Positions 1 through 10,803 of a stretch of 64,000 nucleotides of DNA are shown here, in pieces; within the stretch, counting starts at the first letter, position 1, and every line of letters begins with the position of its first letter. Source of the DNA: Adenophora triphylla var. japonica (taxonomy: Eukaryota > Streptophyta > Magnoliopsida > Asterales > Campanulaceae); contig JAFEMH010000163.1 of assembly GCA_022495995.1 (NCBI GenBank), positions 620,001 to 684,000 on the forward strand, given 5' to 3'. Both the position numbers and the translations under genes were made by a program. Under the pieces are notes generated by a model that saw only the letters and a program-made list of their open reading frames with translations, did no database searches and had not been told where the DNA came from.

Positions 1-93
1 TTGTCCCAGAATAGTGGAAGGTCCACTCTGCATATTTGGATCTTGGAAGTCTCCAATGTGAATTCAGTTAATGCCATATCGTCGTCATGCTTG
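1..93 (-). pseudogene. Tat2 polyprotein fragment beyond CACTA1
   Basis: The minus-strand frame is open across all 90 bases (ALTEFTLETSKIQICRVDL). It continues in phase from the protease frame at 36122-36180 once CACTA1 and one TSD copy are removed. No domain can be named from so short a piece. It is the part of the polyprotein between protease and reverse transcriptase. Confidence 0.7.
91..93. repeat. CACTA1 left TSD (TTG)
   Basis: TTG abuts the CACTAC terminus. The matching TTG is at 36119-36121. Three-base duplications are the norm for CACTA transposition. Confidence 0.8.
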
Positions 94-249
94 CACTACA
101 AAAAAGTGATTTTTAGGGATGAGGTATTTTGAGACCAATAAATTGTGCAGACCTTATAACTCACTAAATAAGTCAGCCCTCGTGTAATGGGCTTTACAGG
201 ACGTCGAAGTTAGTCCTTAAAAAACACAATAGCAATATCTGCTAAATAT

Positions 250-1023
250 GAATTAAATAAATCGAAAAACCCTCCCCAATTCTAACGCCCACTTCTTCCC
301 CCTCTACTCTCTCGCACCTTCTCCTCTCTCTAACTAACGATCGATCACTCCATCACTCCCGGTGCCAAGAACCCAAAAAATTTCAAGCAGCCGTTCAATT
401 TCATCTTGTTCATTATATTTTGCTCGTGTGATTCAAAATTCATTTGCAAAGAGGTACGCCTTCTTCTTCCTATTATCACTAACCTCTTCGTCTTTCTCTC
501 GCTCTTTGTATAACTAGGTTTCCTATTTGGTACTAATCCCTATCAATTTTTAGCAACTATCTTTTGTACTTCAAGATCTGTCGTATGGATCTGTATTTGG
601 CTCTAAATCCTAGCAATTTCGGGCAATGATTCAGATCTTGTGTCTTTTCATCTTGTTCTCTCCTCTGTGGCCCTAAACCCTAACGATTCAAAGCACTATT
701 TAGTTCCACGATTTTAAAATCACAATGTTCTCTCATCCCATGTCGTAGTAAGGTGATTTTATTTCTATGCCCTCATTTGTTAAAGCAACGATTCAGGTCG
801 TTAAGAGTAATTCCATAGTCTCTATCTGTCTCTCTTAAGAGTTTCAATGGGTCGCTACTCAAAATTGCATAAACCCTATCAATTTCGAGTAACTATTTAG
901 ATTGGTGAGTTTTTTTTATCTAGTTATTTGTTGTTATTTTTTTATTTACTCGGAATGTTATAAGACTTATAATCATTTCATCATGTTCAGTTCAATTTCA
1001 TCCTTCTAGTAGATCTTTGGTAT
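250..1023 (+). other. Promoter/5'UTR/intron-like sequence captured in CACTA1
   Basis: The region 285-460 is pyrimidine-rich like plant 5'UTRs (CCCTCTACTCTCTCGCACC) and ends AAGAG|GTACGCC, a plausible splice donor. T-rich, intron-like sequence with repeated phrases (CCTAGCAATTTCGGGCAA, CCCTAACGATTCAAAGCA) follows to 1023. I cannot name the source gene. It may be the 5' end of the captured RBP45/47 gene whose exons lie on the other side of the nested insertions. That is inference from position only. Confidence 0.4.
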
Positions 1024-1423
1024 TGTAACAACCCCGAATTTCCATAACGGATCCACCAAGGTAACTTAGTTCAAACCATTACATCAGTGCGGAATATTCA
1101 AATGTAACGGCTAAGTACAACTAATAGAACTAATAAAAATTCTGAAACTCGGAATTGTTAAATAACTAATTTATTCTACTTAAATGCTTCGCCTCTTCCT
1201 GGTGACGGTTCTCCTTCTTCTCTATTCCGATCCTGGGGGAAAAAGAAATGAAGGAATGAGCGAACAATGCCCAGTAAGTTCATACGTGGTCCCTTCGGTT
1301 CAATGAAGAGACAACCGGAATGAACGGATCCAAAGAAGTATAATCAAGGATAGGTTAAAATCAAACATGTATATATATATGGTAAGTAAGGAAAGTGTGG
1401 CAACTACACATTTAGTTATACTT

Positions 1424-1592
1424 TCATCACTTCCGTCAATTCCATATGATATACCCTACATTGAGTACTCCCAACAATTTCATCACTTCCGTCAATTCCA
1501 TAGGATATACCCTACATTGAGTACTCCCAACATTTTCATCACTTCCGTCAATTCCATAGGATATACCCTACATTGAGTACTCCCAATATTGA
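1424..1592. repeat. 56-bp tandem repeat, 3 copies, in solo LTR
   Basis: Three near-identical copies of a unit containing TTCATCACTTCCGTCAATTC and ATACCCTACATTGAGTACTC. The short open frame here is a by-product. Confidence 0.85.
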
Positions 1593-2543
1593 TCACCTAC
1601 ATTGATGTCGAATTTTCCTTACACTTACTTTACATTAAGCATAGTGTAAGACTTGACTAGTATGCATCATTTCACACAAGTCATAATCCATTCACAGGTA
1701 ACATGCATCATATCATGTTATCTAATAATACTTGACTAGCATGCATCATTTCATACAAGTCATAATATATAGTGCATTCATAGGTACGTGAACACACATA
1801 GCAATTTTCAATACTTGAGATATTCCATGAACAAGATCACATCATAGAATAAAGAATTTCAAATGACGATACATTTCGCAAGAGTATTTTAGAAAAGTAC
1901 TATCGCCTACGTATAGCATTCATGTTTTGAAAAGACTCGATGGAGTTTCCAACGAAATTGATACACAAAGTGTTTAGGAACGTAATTCCTTACCTTAGCT
2001 TTGCTTTCCTTTCTTAAGCAACGCTTTTTACGCGAAATCTACAATCACGTAATAACATAACTTAGACACAAGTAATCGCTTATTACTTCTTATGTACCTA
2101 TACTTCCTTTCTTTAGTTAACCTATGAGTTACTCTTAGACTCACCTTAACTGGTTAACTAACTTTCTATTTTTAGGAACTTTCCTAATTTAGCAGTTTCT
2201 TAATTTTAGAAACTTTCTTCTTATAGATCTTTCCTCAAGAGGAAACTTAGGTTCATTCCTTTTAATGGAAGTCTAATTCCTTGATAGCTTCCTAAATACG
2301 GTCCTGTAAGTACCCAAATCTGGCTCATGCCTTCCGGTTAAATTTCCCGGCAATTTCGGTAAGTTTTCCGGTAATTCCCCAGACCTTCCTAGTGTTCCGG
2401 AAACATTCCGGAACTGTTTTTAATTAATTTAGGGCTGAAGGGGATCCTTCCTAATTAAGAAACACGTTTTTCTTAATTAGGAGGAAAGGTTCTAGAATTT
2501 GCCACCTTGCATGGTTCTAGAATGCTGAGTCATTGTGGATAAT

Positions 2544-2593
2544 GCCGCACGGCTGCATTAGCTTGATGTCCTTAGCCGCACGGCTTCATTAGC
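2544..2593 (+). promoter_or_regulatory. Paired GCCGCACGGC elements upstream of Tat1 TATA box
   Basis: GCCGCACGGCTGCATTAGC and GCCGCACGGCTTCATTAGC are about 31 bp apart and centred on a near-palindrome (GCCGYACGGC). Related copies occur at 4383, in pairs at about 12450/12485 and 15563/15594, and in the 3' LTR. Confidence 0.45.
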
Positions 2594-2608
2594 GTTATCC
2601 AGACTGCC

Positions 2609-2616
2609 TATAAATA
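2609..2616 (+). promoter_or_regulatory. TATA box of Tat1 5' LTR
   Basis: TATAAATA within GCCTATAAATAGAGCCC. Two copies of a GCCGCACGGCT-CATTAGC element lie 15-65 bp upstream, and a CA-rich presumptive transcript start lies about 30 bp downstream. Confidence 0.7.
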
Positions 2617-2929
2617 GAGCCCTCCTCTACCCATTTCAAAACAACAATCAACACAACAAATCACCCACAAACACTCCAAATACGTGAAGAACACTGCTGG
2701 AAGCTCAAGAAGGTGAACAAGAAGGCCAAGAAGCTCCCTCCCTCCTCCTTGAAGATCCAAGACCAACCTCTCCTCCTAGCTCCGTCCGAAGAAGAAGGAA
2801 GCCATTGGTAACCTCGCACGCCCTAACCTCGCATCCTAATTGCTTTATAAATTGCTCATTGCATTACCTTTATATTGCTTGGGACTTGGTAGATTAAAGA
2901 TCATATCTTCATATTCCCCTTCCCCTTTT

Positions 2930-3330
2930 GCATGCATTAGACATCATTTGTCATAAAAATGTAGTCTTTTCCCCATAAAGGTGCATCCTTTGCACCTAAA
3001 ACCCCCATTTTCAAATAAAATGTCATCTTTATGCATCCTTTGCATATAAAAATCAAATCTTTTCAATCAAAATGCATCATTTGCATCCAAAATCACTTTT
3101 CCAAGCATCATTTGCTTTAAAGACCATGTCTTTACCCTAAAATAGCATCATATGCTTTTCAAAATGCAATCTTTATGCATCATTTGCATAATGAATGCCA
3201 ATTTCTTCAACAAAATGCATCATTTGCATAAAAATCAAATCTTTATGCATCATTTGCAATAAAGATCATTTTTTTGAATCAAGTGCATCATTTGCAACCC
3301 AAAAATGTCATCTTTTCATTAAAGTGTCAT
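2930..3330 (+). repeat. Degenerate GCATCATTTGCA repeat in Tat1 LTR
   Basis: More than ten copies of words like ATGCATCATTTGCATAAA spaced 25-45 bp. The same array recurs in the 3' LTR (17520-17920), and a few copies occur in the antisense-gene intron (14740-14830). Confidence 0.75.
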
Positions 3331-4018
3331 TTTTACATACATTTCCCCCATTCCCCCATTAGCAACCTAGGAACGGACCGGTGTAAAAGATCCTATCTTT
3401 ACATCGTTCCTTCCATTAAAGGTTTCATAATCTCTTTAGAAAAGGGACACCTTCGAACCCTATATCTCCGATTATCACTTAAGATGAGTATGAAGCATCT
3501 ATACAAGCTCGACCATCTTAAAGCGTAGGATTGATAGGCTAAGGACCTTCCTTTTCTAAAGAACCTCATCTTTGACCATAAAGAGAGTCATTCTCTCGAT
3601 CACGCAAGTCCCGAGGGTCCCAAGGTTAAAATGCGATGATCACAAGTCCAAGATGAGGGCGGGATCATAATCCCAAATACATAAAATCCAAAAAATCCCG
3701 AGCGACAACCAACAAATGGTTTGTACGTCCGGAAGACGACTTGGGACATTCCCTCCTTATTTTCAAACACATGCACACAAGAAAGCACGCAAGCAAGCAT
3801 GATTAATGAAATCATGGGAGACTTGCTCCGGCAAGGCACTTTGGGTGAACGCCAAACGTTCTTCCCAAGGGGTAACTTAACCTCCGAACCCATAAAACCT
3901 TTTTTCAAAGTTTTGAGGTAATCAAAATGGCGTGGCGACTCCGTTTTTCAAATTAAACCGGATGTCTTCAAACTCGCGTGAATCCAAAACAAACAAAATT
4001 TGGGGCACACATTCACGC

Positions 4019-4038
4019 TTGGCGACTCACTGGGAAAA
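4019..4038 (+). promoter_or_regulatory. Primer-binding site of Tat1 (tRNA-Arg type)
   Basis: TTGGCGACTCACTGGGAAAA starts two bases after the 5' LTR. It matches the Ogre/Tat tRNA-Arg site TGGCGACTCTGCTGGG with small changes (a CTG lost or altered). Confidence 0.75.
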
Positions 4039-5740
4039 TCTCAAAGGAGAAAAGCTTTTATTTTCAAAACAAAAAAATCGATACTCGGTATATAGGTGGA
4101 AACCACTTGCCTTTCCTATACACTCCCTGACGTGGGAGTTGGGATAACCGGTGGTTTAACAATCCACGTACCAGTATCCCTTTTTGAAAAAAAAAATTTT
4201 GAAAAAAATAAAAGAAAGCTTTTCCCTTTGAGCGAGTTAGACTCCCGTCGCCGATTTCATTAATCATGCTTGCTTTCTTTACCATGCATTGCATCATTTG
4301 CATCTTGGAATTTGTGCATACTTTGAAACGGGAAACAACCCGAAAAATAGCAAAAGGAGTGGAACCTGGAAAATTGATCCATGCGGCCGTACGGCTCAAT
4401 CCTCATTAGATTCTCGACCGGGCGACCTCAAAGGGCAATTCCACCAGAAAATCATGGTTAATCTCGGCAACCAGCAACTTGGGGCTACTCGGCTCCATGA
4501 CTCGATCGGGGCTCCTTAAAATTTACGTGCTTATGTGTTGCATTCTCCCCGTCCCAAAAATCATTCCTTTAAAACACATTATGAAAATCTTTGTTTTAAC
4601 TCAAAAAGGAACATTTTTAGGAGACCGCACACTACGCGCACTCCGATATATCCCGTACACTTTTGCACGCACGTCCTTCAAACCCGAGGGTGGTTCCAAA
4701 TGCAGCCTCACGAACAGCCTTACGATGCTCCTGTGCGTGCACGGAATCATCCCAACCTCCCCATGGCAACCAAAGGTCGACTCAAGACAGTCCGTGTCAC
4801 ACGTTTCAAAACCGTGACTTTTGGTTGGTTTTTGGTCTAGTCCGTGTCATATAGCCCAGCTTGCATACTCCTCGTAAAGGCCAAGCCTTAGTTCATAACG
4901 GAAGAAGAACTCTGCCAAAATTCCAACAAGGAAAAATTGGCGAGATCTCAACTCCGACATTGACTATTGACCTTGACCTGCACGGAAATGCGTAAGAGTC
5001 AAGACCGAGTCTTTGCCAACAAATCAAAAGATCTTTCGCTCAAGCGAAGCTCTGCTAAAATTCCGACAAGGAAAAATTGGCAAGATCTTGACCCGGCATT
5101 GACTTCGATTCTAACTCACGCCCGGCGTATGCAACGAAGTTCAATGTGACACTGTGTCATCCGGCTTTTGCCGCCCGACCCATGCCTATTATCTTCTCGG
5201 ACATTACCGAAAGTTAAAACGTCATTCGCTCAAGCGAAATTCTGCCAAGGCAGAAAGACGAGACTTTTCCGGTATTTCCTTGACTATAATCCGCATCGCT
5301 CGTGCGTTGAAAGTTCCTATGACCCGCTAGACCCGTTAGGAGCGTTCTTTACTCTCGGTCGGTGGGATCCGTGTGCCCTATAGGACCCTCGCCCGGGGCT
5401 GTCCACCCTGGGAGGTCGAAATACAGGTGGAATACGAGGGGCTTATAGACGTAGTGACGGAACCCACTGATCCAGGATCTAGAATAGTTACGAAAAAGAA
5501 GGGAAAACCCCCTTTTCCAACCAAATAGATATTAATAAAAGACACTGTTTTAAGTAAACTGGAAGATTCTAATTTGCATATTGCCTGAGCCTTCAGCCTA
5601 AACACCTACCCCGAGTCTAAACCTTTCCTATCCCTTTCCCGCAGCGAGAAAGAAGTGGGTGAGAACACCGGGCCGCCGACTTGTTAGCGTGCAATTCTCG
5701 AGCCCGCCAAAATCCTCGCTTTGCCAAATTTTCTGTCAAA
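4039..5740 (+). other. Tat1 untranslated leader
   Basis: This is a 1.7-kb leader between PBS and gag. It contains a repeated module at 4910-4990, 5035-5110 and 5220-5270 (CGCTCAAGCGAAGCTCTGC followed by AATTCCGACAAGGAAAAATT and TTGAC) and a GGCCGTACGGC palindrome at about 4383. Parts are homologous to the Tat2 leader at 50400-50900. The short open frames here lack any family signature. Confidence 0.6.
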
Positions 5741-6190
5741 ATGGCCAACATGGTAGTCAACAATGGTAATGACCAAGTAGTCGGAGAGGCCATCCTGGCC
5801 TCAGCCCAAGCCTCACATATGGTATGATGTATGCGACCGTGAGGACTCGTTCTGGGAGTATGAGTACCAAGAATGGATCAATGAAGACGCTCCTTCGAGA
5901 AAGAAGAAGAAGAGAAAGTCCACACAAATGTAAGCTAAAAGAAAGGTATGAAGCCGGAGACAAGAGCGTCGGAACTCTAGGGGAGCCTTCTCGGCAAGTT
6001 CGATTACTATGTCGCCTATGCCAAACAGCCCGCTAAGGAACCCATCATTCAAAGCACACAGCCCGATACCCCCATGTACAAAGTGATCCTCTTGAAGCGT
6101 AAAGTGCTGAATTTGTGGCCATCGTCAAGTTCAATGAGAAGCTACCGATCTAGAAGCGTAATATAGAAAGCCTATTGAATACGTAGCGCC
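5741..6190 (+). pseudogene. gag: Tat1 gag remnant with large internal deletion
   Basis: ATG at 5741 opens ANMVVNNGNDQVVGEAILA and stops at about 5827. The next recognisable piece (5827-5990) is the C-terminal gag linker, with YEYQEWINEDAPSRKKKKRK then KERYEAGDKSVGTLGEPSR. It parallels the Tat2 linker at about 39060-39130. The capsid core and zinc knuckle present in Tat2 are missing between them, so roughly 1.2 kb has been deleted. Confidence 0.65.
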
Positions 6191-7059
6191 AAGGAAGAAT
6201 TAAGATCCCCTCAAGAAGACTTCATCAAAGATTATCCGTGCCAACCCTCCTGTTGGCTACACCGACAAGGTCGTGGTGTCCAAGATCGCAAAGAGAAAAT
6301 GAGTTATCAAGAGCCGCATTGATAAGATGAACCAGACTCTTCAGTCAATGAGCCCAGTTGTCACGGACGAGCTCACTGAGAGATTGCATCAAGCTACTCT
6401 AGCTCCCCTCACTATCTTTCCACGGTACCGGCCTGTCAATGATTTCCGGCAAGTTTTTGATCAATTTTAAGTCTCCAACTTTCTGAAGAATGCTGACAAG
6501 ACTGCTACTCCCCAGGGCAACAGCAAGAAGGAGTGAGATCCCGGTCCAACCCTTTGTCAAGCCACCCTCGAGTCAATAAGTAGTGTAGGGTCCAGAGTCA
6601 GTAGCGTCTGTTCAGTTGAGTTAGGAATCTTTGAATTCCAGTCCTCTGAGTCATCCGAAGGCCTCACGCCTGAGGACTATCAAAATGTAATCGATGTCAT
6701 CTTTCCCCTTATTTTGAATGAAATGACAGATCTTTCTGAGTATCCTCTTATTACCAACTTAACAAATGATAAATTAACTCAAAACTCAACAACAGTTAAT
6801 AATGAATCATTTGAACAAGATGCAAACACACTAAATGAACAATACATTAAAGAAATCTTTAAGCAGGTTTCGTAAAAGAGGAAAACCGGGCCCAAGCCGC
6901 CGAGGAGGTTTTGACAAGTGTGAACTTGGGTACCGTCGAGGAACCTAAAGAGACACAGATCGGAAACTTCTTCCAGGGGGTTGAACGGGACACCGATTGA
7001 TCCGCTCAGTGGAATACGTCAATGTGTTTGCGTGGTCATACAGGATATGCCGGCTAGAC
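6191..7059 (+). pseudogene. Tat1 polyprotein linker between gag remnant and reverse transcriptase
   Basis: This is degenerate coding sequence. Open pieces include SSESSEGLTPEDYQNVIDV and NEQYIKEIFKQVS, an acidic linker. A further piece, LNLGTVEEPKETQIGNFF, precedes the RT. No protease motif is recognisable, so the protease is probably deleted with gag. Confidence 0.45.
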
Positions 7060-7960
7060 AGCTTCGATAGTAGAGCACGTAATCCCTCTAGCACCGTATG
7101 CTAAACCAAGAAAGGTAACCGAGGAAGATCAAGCCGTAATGGTCTCTACAGCCAAAGAAGAAATTGAGAAGCTACTGCGGGTAGGATTAATCGTAGTCAT
7201 CGAATATCCGACATGGTTGTCAAATATTGTGACCGTCACCAAGGCCAATGGGAAGGTGCACTGCCGTGTGGATTTCCGAGATCCGAACAAGGCCGCCCCA
7301 AGGACGATTACCCTTTGCCAAATATAGACATCCTGGTGGACTCCACCGCTAACTACGAAGTCAAATCCTTCGTTGATGGCTTTGCAGGATACAACCGCAT
7401 CAAGATGGCCGAGGAAGACCAAGAAAAGACAGCCTTCACCACGCCGTGGGGAACTTACTGCTATACGGTAATGCCATTTGGGCTTAAGAATGCCGGCTAC
7501 TTACCAAAGGGCGCGACCGCGCTTTTTCATGACATGATCCACAAGGAGATTGAGGTCTACGTAGACGACATGATATTCCACTCCAAAGGCGAGGACGAGC
7601 AAGACTTTGTTGACCTCGGAAGTTCTTTGAGAGACCGAGACAACATTCCATGAGACTAAACCCGCTAAATGTACCTTCGGAGTGACAAGGGGAAAAGTGC
7701 TTGGGTATATGGTCACGGAGCGAGGTATCGAAGCCGACCCCCAAAAGATCAAAGCCATTATGGATATGAGGCCACCTCGGACCCGCATAGAAGTCAAGAG
7801 CTTTATGGGAAAACTGCAAGACATTAGCCGTTTCACAACCGCTGACCACTATGTGCGAGCCCATCTTCAAGCTCATGAAGAAGAACGTAGACACGTAATG
7901 GACCGAAGAATGCCAGATGCTTTTGACCAGATCAAGGCATACTTGGTACACCCTCCAAAG
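7060..7960 (+). pseudogene. pol: Tat1 reverse transcriptase
   Basis: RT motifs appear in order: VTKANGKVHCRVDFRDPNKA (7225-7290), the finger motif; YEVKSFVDGFAGYNRIKMAE; TAFTTPWGTYCYTVMPFGLK; then EVYVDDMIFHSKG, holding the YVDD catalytic box at about 7555-7575. The thumb region KAIMDMRPPRTRIEVKSFMG follows. At least three frameshifts break it (about 7300, 7490 and 7640) and further shifts occur near 7850-7920. The two catalytic Asp residues survive, but the frame does not. Confidence 0.9.
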
Positions 7961-8420
7961 GCTATGCCCCCACATAGACAGTAAACCTCTTCGCTCTATC
8001 TCACCGTCACCGATACGGCAAATGGGGCTATGCTTGCTCAGAAAAGAAAGACTCTCGGGTAGAAAACGCCATTTACTTTGTCACCGGAAGCCGCAGGAAG
8101 TGAGCTCAATTACTCAAAGATGTGAAAAGACTCGTGCAGATCGGTCCGGTAGTCGGCAAGTTGAAGCATTATATGCAAGCCTACCCCGTGAATTTGGTCT
8201 CAAAAATGGACCCCATCAAGTACATCTTTGATAAGCCTTCCCTCTCGATGCGTCTAGCAAAGTGGTCCTTCTTCTTAGCAGAGTACGACATCAACTATGT
8301 GACCGTAAAGGCTATCAAGGGTCAAGCGTTGTCGACCACCCGGCAAACTTTCCCGAGAATGAAGACAGAGGGCCCGAACCCCAATTTCCGCATGAAGGGA
8401 TCTTTGCCGAACCCGAAAAC
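7961..8420 (+). pseudogene. pol: Tat1 first RNase H domain remnant and tether
   Basis: Pieces recognisable as the Ty3 RNase H and connection are YLTV-like sequence near 7990, GSRRK at about 8090, and PIKYIFDKPSLSMRLAKWSF then LAEYDINYVTVKAIKGQAL (8205-8325). The latter is the usual tether leading to the second RNase H. Frames change at about 8000 and 8110. Catalytic residues cannot be traced with confidence. Confidence 0.7.
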
Positions 8421-8830
8421 CGATGGCGCTGTTCTTTGACGGAGCCGCTAACAAAAGAGGAAACGGTATCGGGATGCTACCGGTCGATCCGAAGGATGAG
8501 CATATACCCATAGCCCTCAAGTTGAACTTCCCCGCCACGAACAATGTTGCCGAGTATGAAGCCTCGCATTGCCGGTTTGGAAGCCGCCTTAGAAATAAAT
8601 GTCAAGGAGCTAGAAGTTTACGGAGACTCACCCGATCATCAATCGTTTCCAACAAGTGGAAGACTGTGGACCCTAACCCGCAGCCGGTATCATGCCCATA
8701 TGGAGGAGTTGGATCGGGATGTCCGTAGAAGTGACCTTCCACTACTTGCCAAGGGAAAAGAACAGATTCGCAGATGCATTAGCTACTCTAGCCTCATTGG
8801 TAGAGATCCCCGAGGGAAAAGCCATAAAAC
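8421..8830 (+). pseudogene. pol: Tat1 additional archaeal-type RNase H (aRNH)
   Basis: ALFFDGAANKRGNGIGMLP (8424-8480) is the first catalytic strand of the extra RNase H acquired by the Tat lineage. IALKLNFPATNNVAEYEA follows with the catalytic Glu context, then LEVYGDSP with the third acidic residue in a shifted frame, and HYLPREKNRFADALATLASL near the end. Frameshifts at about 8560, 8640 and 8700 inactivate it. Its presence after a first RNase H identifies the Tat clade. Confidence 0.85.
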
Positions 8831-8889
8831 CCTTCCGAGTGGGTAGAAGAGAAGCCCCACCTTTCCGTTGTGAAGTAGACCTGGGACCC

Positions 8890-10170
8890 GAGCCTATAAA
8901 GGAACCCCGGTACAATCAAATTTACCAGCTTCCTCAAAGATGGAGAGTCGCCTTTCAGAGACGAAGAAGGTAGACCAAAAGAAGGTGTCGTAGCCAAGAG
9001 CTTGCAAGCCTCGAAAAGGTTGGCCTCCCATTATGTCATTCTAGGAGGCAACCTGTACAAGAAGCGATACCAAGGACCACTCCTCTTGTGCGTCACTCAA
9101 GAAAAAGCCAAAGAGTTGATGACCGAAGTCCACAATGGTCCCCGCGGTCCTCATATGAATGCCGTAGCCCCGATGCAAGTGATCCTCGAATGGGTTACTA
9201 CTGGATCTCCATGGAAACAGACTGTGTCCAAAGACGTCCGAGCATGCGACAAGTGCCCGGTTTGCCAACCTCAACCATCTCCCCGCCTCATGACTGCATC
9301 GCATGACGACTCCTTGGCCGTTTGCGACTTGGGGTATTGACGTGATAGGGAAAATAGCCCCGGCAGAAGCAATGGGCATGAATTTGTGCTAGTAGCCATC
9401 GACTACTTCACCAAGTGGGTAGAGGCCAAGTCTTACAAGGTCCTCACTTCCGTAAAAGTGGCCCAATTCATCGTAGAAAACATAATGTGCGTATATGGGG
9501 TGCCCAACGAGATCATTTCCGATAATGGGTCGCACTTTGAAGGGGACTGCGATAGGTTGCCGTCGAATTCAGGATCACTCGCCACAAGTCGTCTCCGCAT
9601 GCACCTCGTACTAATGGAGCCGTGGAAGCCGCTAATAAGACGCCGAACGGATCATCCGAAAGATGGCCACCCGTGGTCGTGATTGGCCCGAAAAGCCGCA
9701 CTTGGCACTCGGGGGCTACGTAACGTCTGTCGAATGCCTACAGAGAAACTCCTTTTGCCTTAACCTACGGGATGGAAGCAAAGGTTGCCGGTGGAGTTGG
9801 AAATCCCGTCATTAAGGGTCCTCCCGGAAAACAAATGTCAATGAAATGGAATGGTTGCGCAATGGCATGATGAGTTAGCCCCGCTTGACGAGAGAAGGCT
9901 AAAAGCCATGGAACACACCCGAGCCTACCAGAGGCGGATGGCCGTAGCGTTTGATAAAAAGGTCAAAGCCGTAGATATCAAAGAGGGTGACTTAGTGTTG
10001 AAAGTGAAGCCCCTACCGCAGACAACCCCTAGGAAAATGGGAACCCGTTTGGATCGGCCCTTATGTGGTGCGTAAGATACTATCTGGGTGGAGCCATGAA
10101 GCTTGCACTGGACGGCAATCCCTTTGTCCACCCACCAACGGTGATAAGCTCAAAAGATACTATGTCTAAA
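8890..10170 (+). pseudogene. pol: Tat1 integrase
   Basis: The zinc-binding HHCC region is at about 9020-9270 (VHNGPRGPHMNAV, then CDKCPVCQ). The catalytic core opens near 9340 with WGIDVIGK-like sequence and continues as LVAIDYFTKWVEAKSYKVL. The second catalytic Asp is in EIISDNGSHFEG (about 9510). The Glu region around 9600-9700 is frameshifted. A C-terminal segment near 9850-10060 reads DEKRRL-like basic sequence ending LVLKVKPLPQTTP, the typical end of Tat integrase. Stops and shifts occur at about 9340, 9550 and 9700. Confidence 0.85.
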
Positions 10171-10800
10171 AGAAAAAAATAATAAAATATAAAAAAAAAA
10201 AAAAAAAGTGCAAAAAGAGTAATGCCCACTAGGCCGAAAACCCCAAAAAGGGCGGTCTAGGCAAAAGACAGGTTGCACATAAAAAAAAAAAAAAAAAATC
10301 TTAGTGCAAAAGAGTAATGCCTGGCCTAGGCCGAAACCCCAAAAAAGAGGGCGGTCTAGGCAAAAACAAGGCCGCACATAAAAATTTTTATAGTTCACTG
10401 TAATGAACTACGAAGACCTCGAGCCCCTTAGTCTTTCTTGTAAAAGGGGAACGTAGGCACCATATATGGTTCGGTCTAAACAATAAAAAGGACGATTAAG
10501 TTTCCATGAAATGCATCCTAAACAATAAAAAGGACAATCAAGCTTCCATGAAGTGCGTCCTAAATAATAAAGGGTATTTCAGTTTTCATAAAACGGGTCC
10601 CAATAAATAAGACATTTGAATTTCCATGAAATGTGTCTTGATTAATTTCTAAGATAATATTTCTTGTTCATTACAAGTTAAAAACTTCTTGATGAGTTCA
10701 AGCACGGTCTACCTCTTAACTCGCTAACCTCGCTACAAAGATATAAAATACAATAAAATGCCTAAATAAACTAATGTGTTTGCAAAATGGCAATAAGGGA
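10171..10800 (+). repeat. Non-coding repeats after Tat1 pol
   Basis: Two copies of a roughly 96-bp unit (GTGCAAAA-GAGTAATGCC, AGGCCGAAA-CCCC, GGCGGTCTAGGCAAAA) are separated by poly(A) tracts (10185-10208, 10280-10298). About four degenerate copies of CAATAAAAAGGAC-ATCAAGCTTCCATGAA follow (10477-10640). I see no gene here. It is the boundary between the sense and antisense transcription units. Confidence 0.7.
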
Positions 10801-10803
10801 ATC

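Larger units (their letters stand above)
2305..4017 (+). repeat. Tat1 5' LTR (1713 bp)
   Basis: It begins TGTAAGTACCCAAATCTGG and ends ACACATTCACG (the 3' LTR ends ACACATTCACA). It contains a TATA box at 2609-2616 and a C-rich possible start region after it. The open frames inside it recur identically in the 3' LTR and have no protein signature. Confidence 0.95.

Noticed and set aside
3274..3528. 84-codon frame repeated exactly at 17864-18118
   Set aside because: It is the same sequence in the two LTRs of Tat1, with no protein signature. Repetition reflects LTR identity, not conservation of a gene.
2305..4017. Tat1 and Tat2 as the same family copy
   Set aside because: They share LTR starts, PBS type and leader modules, but LTR bodies differ completely after the first few dozen bases, so they are related families only.
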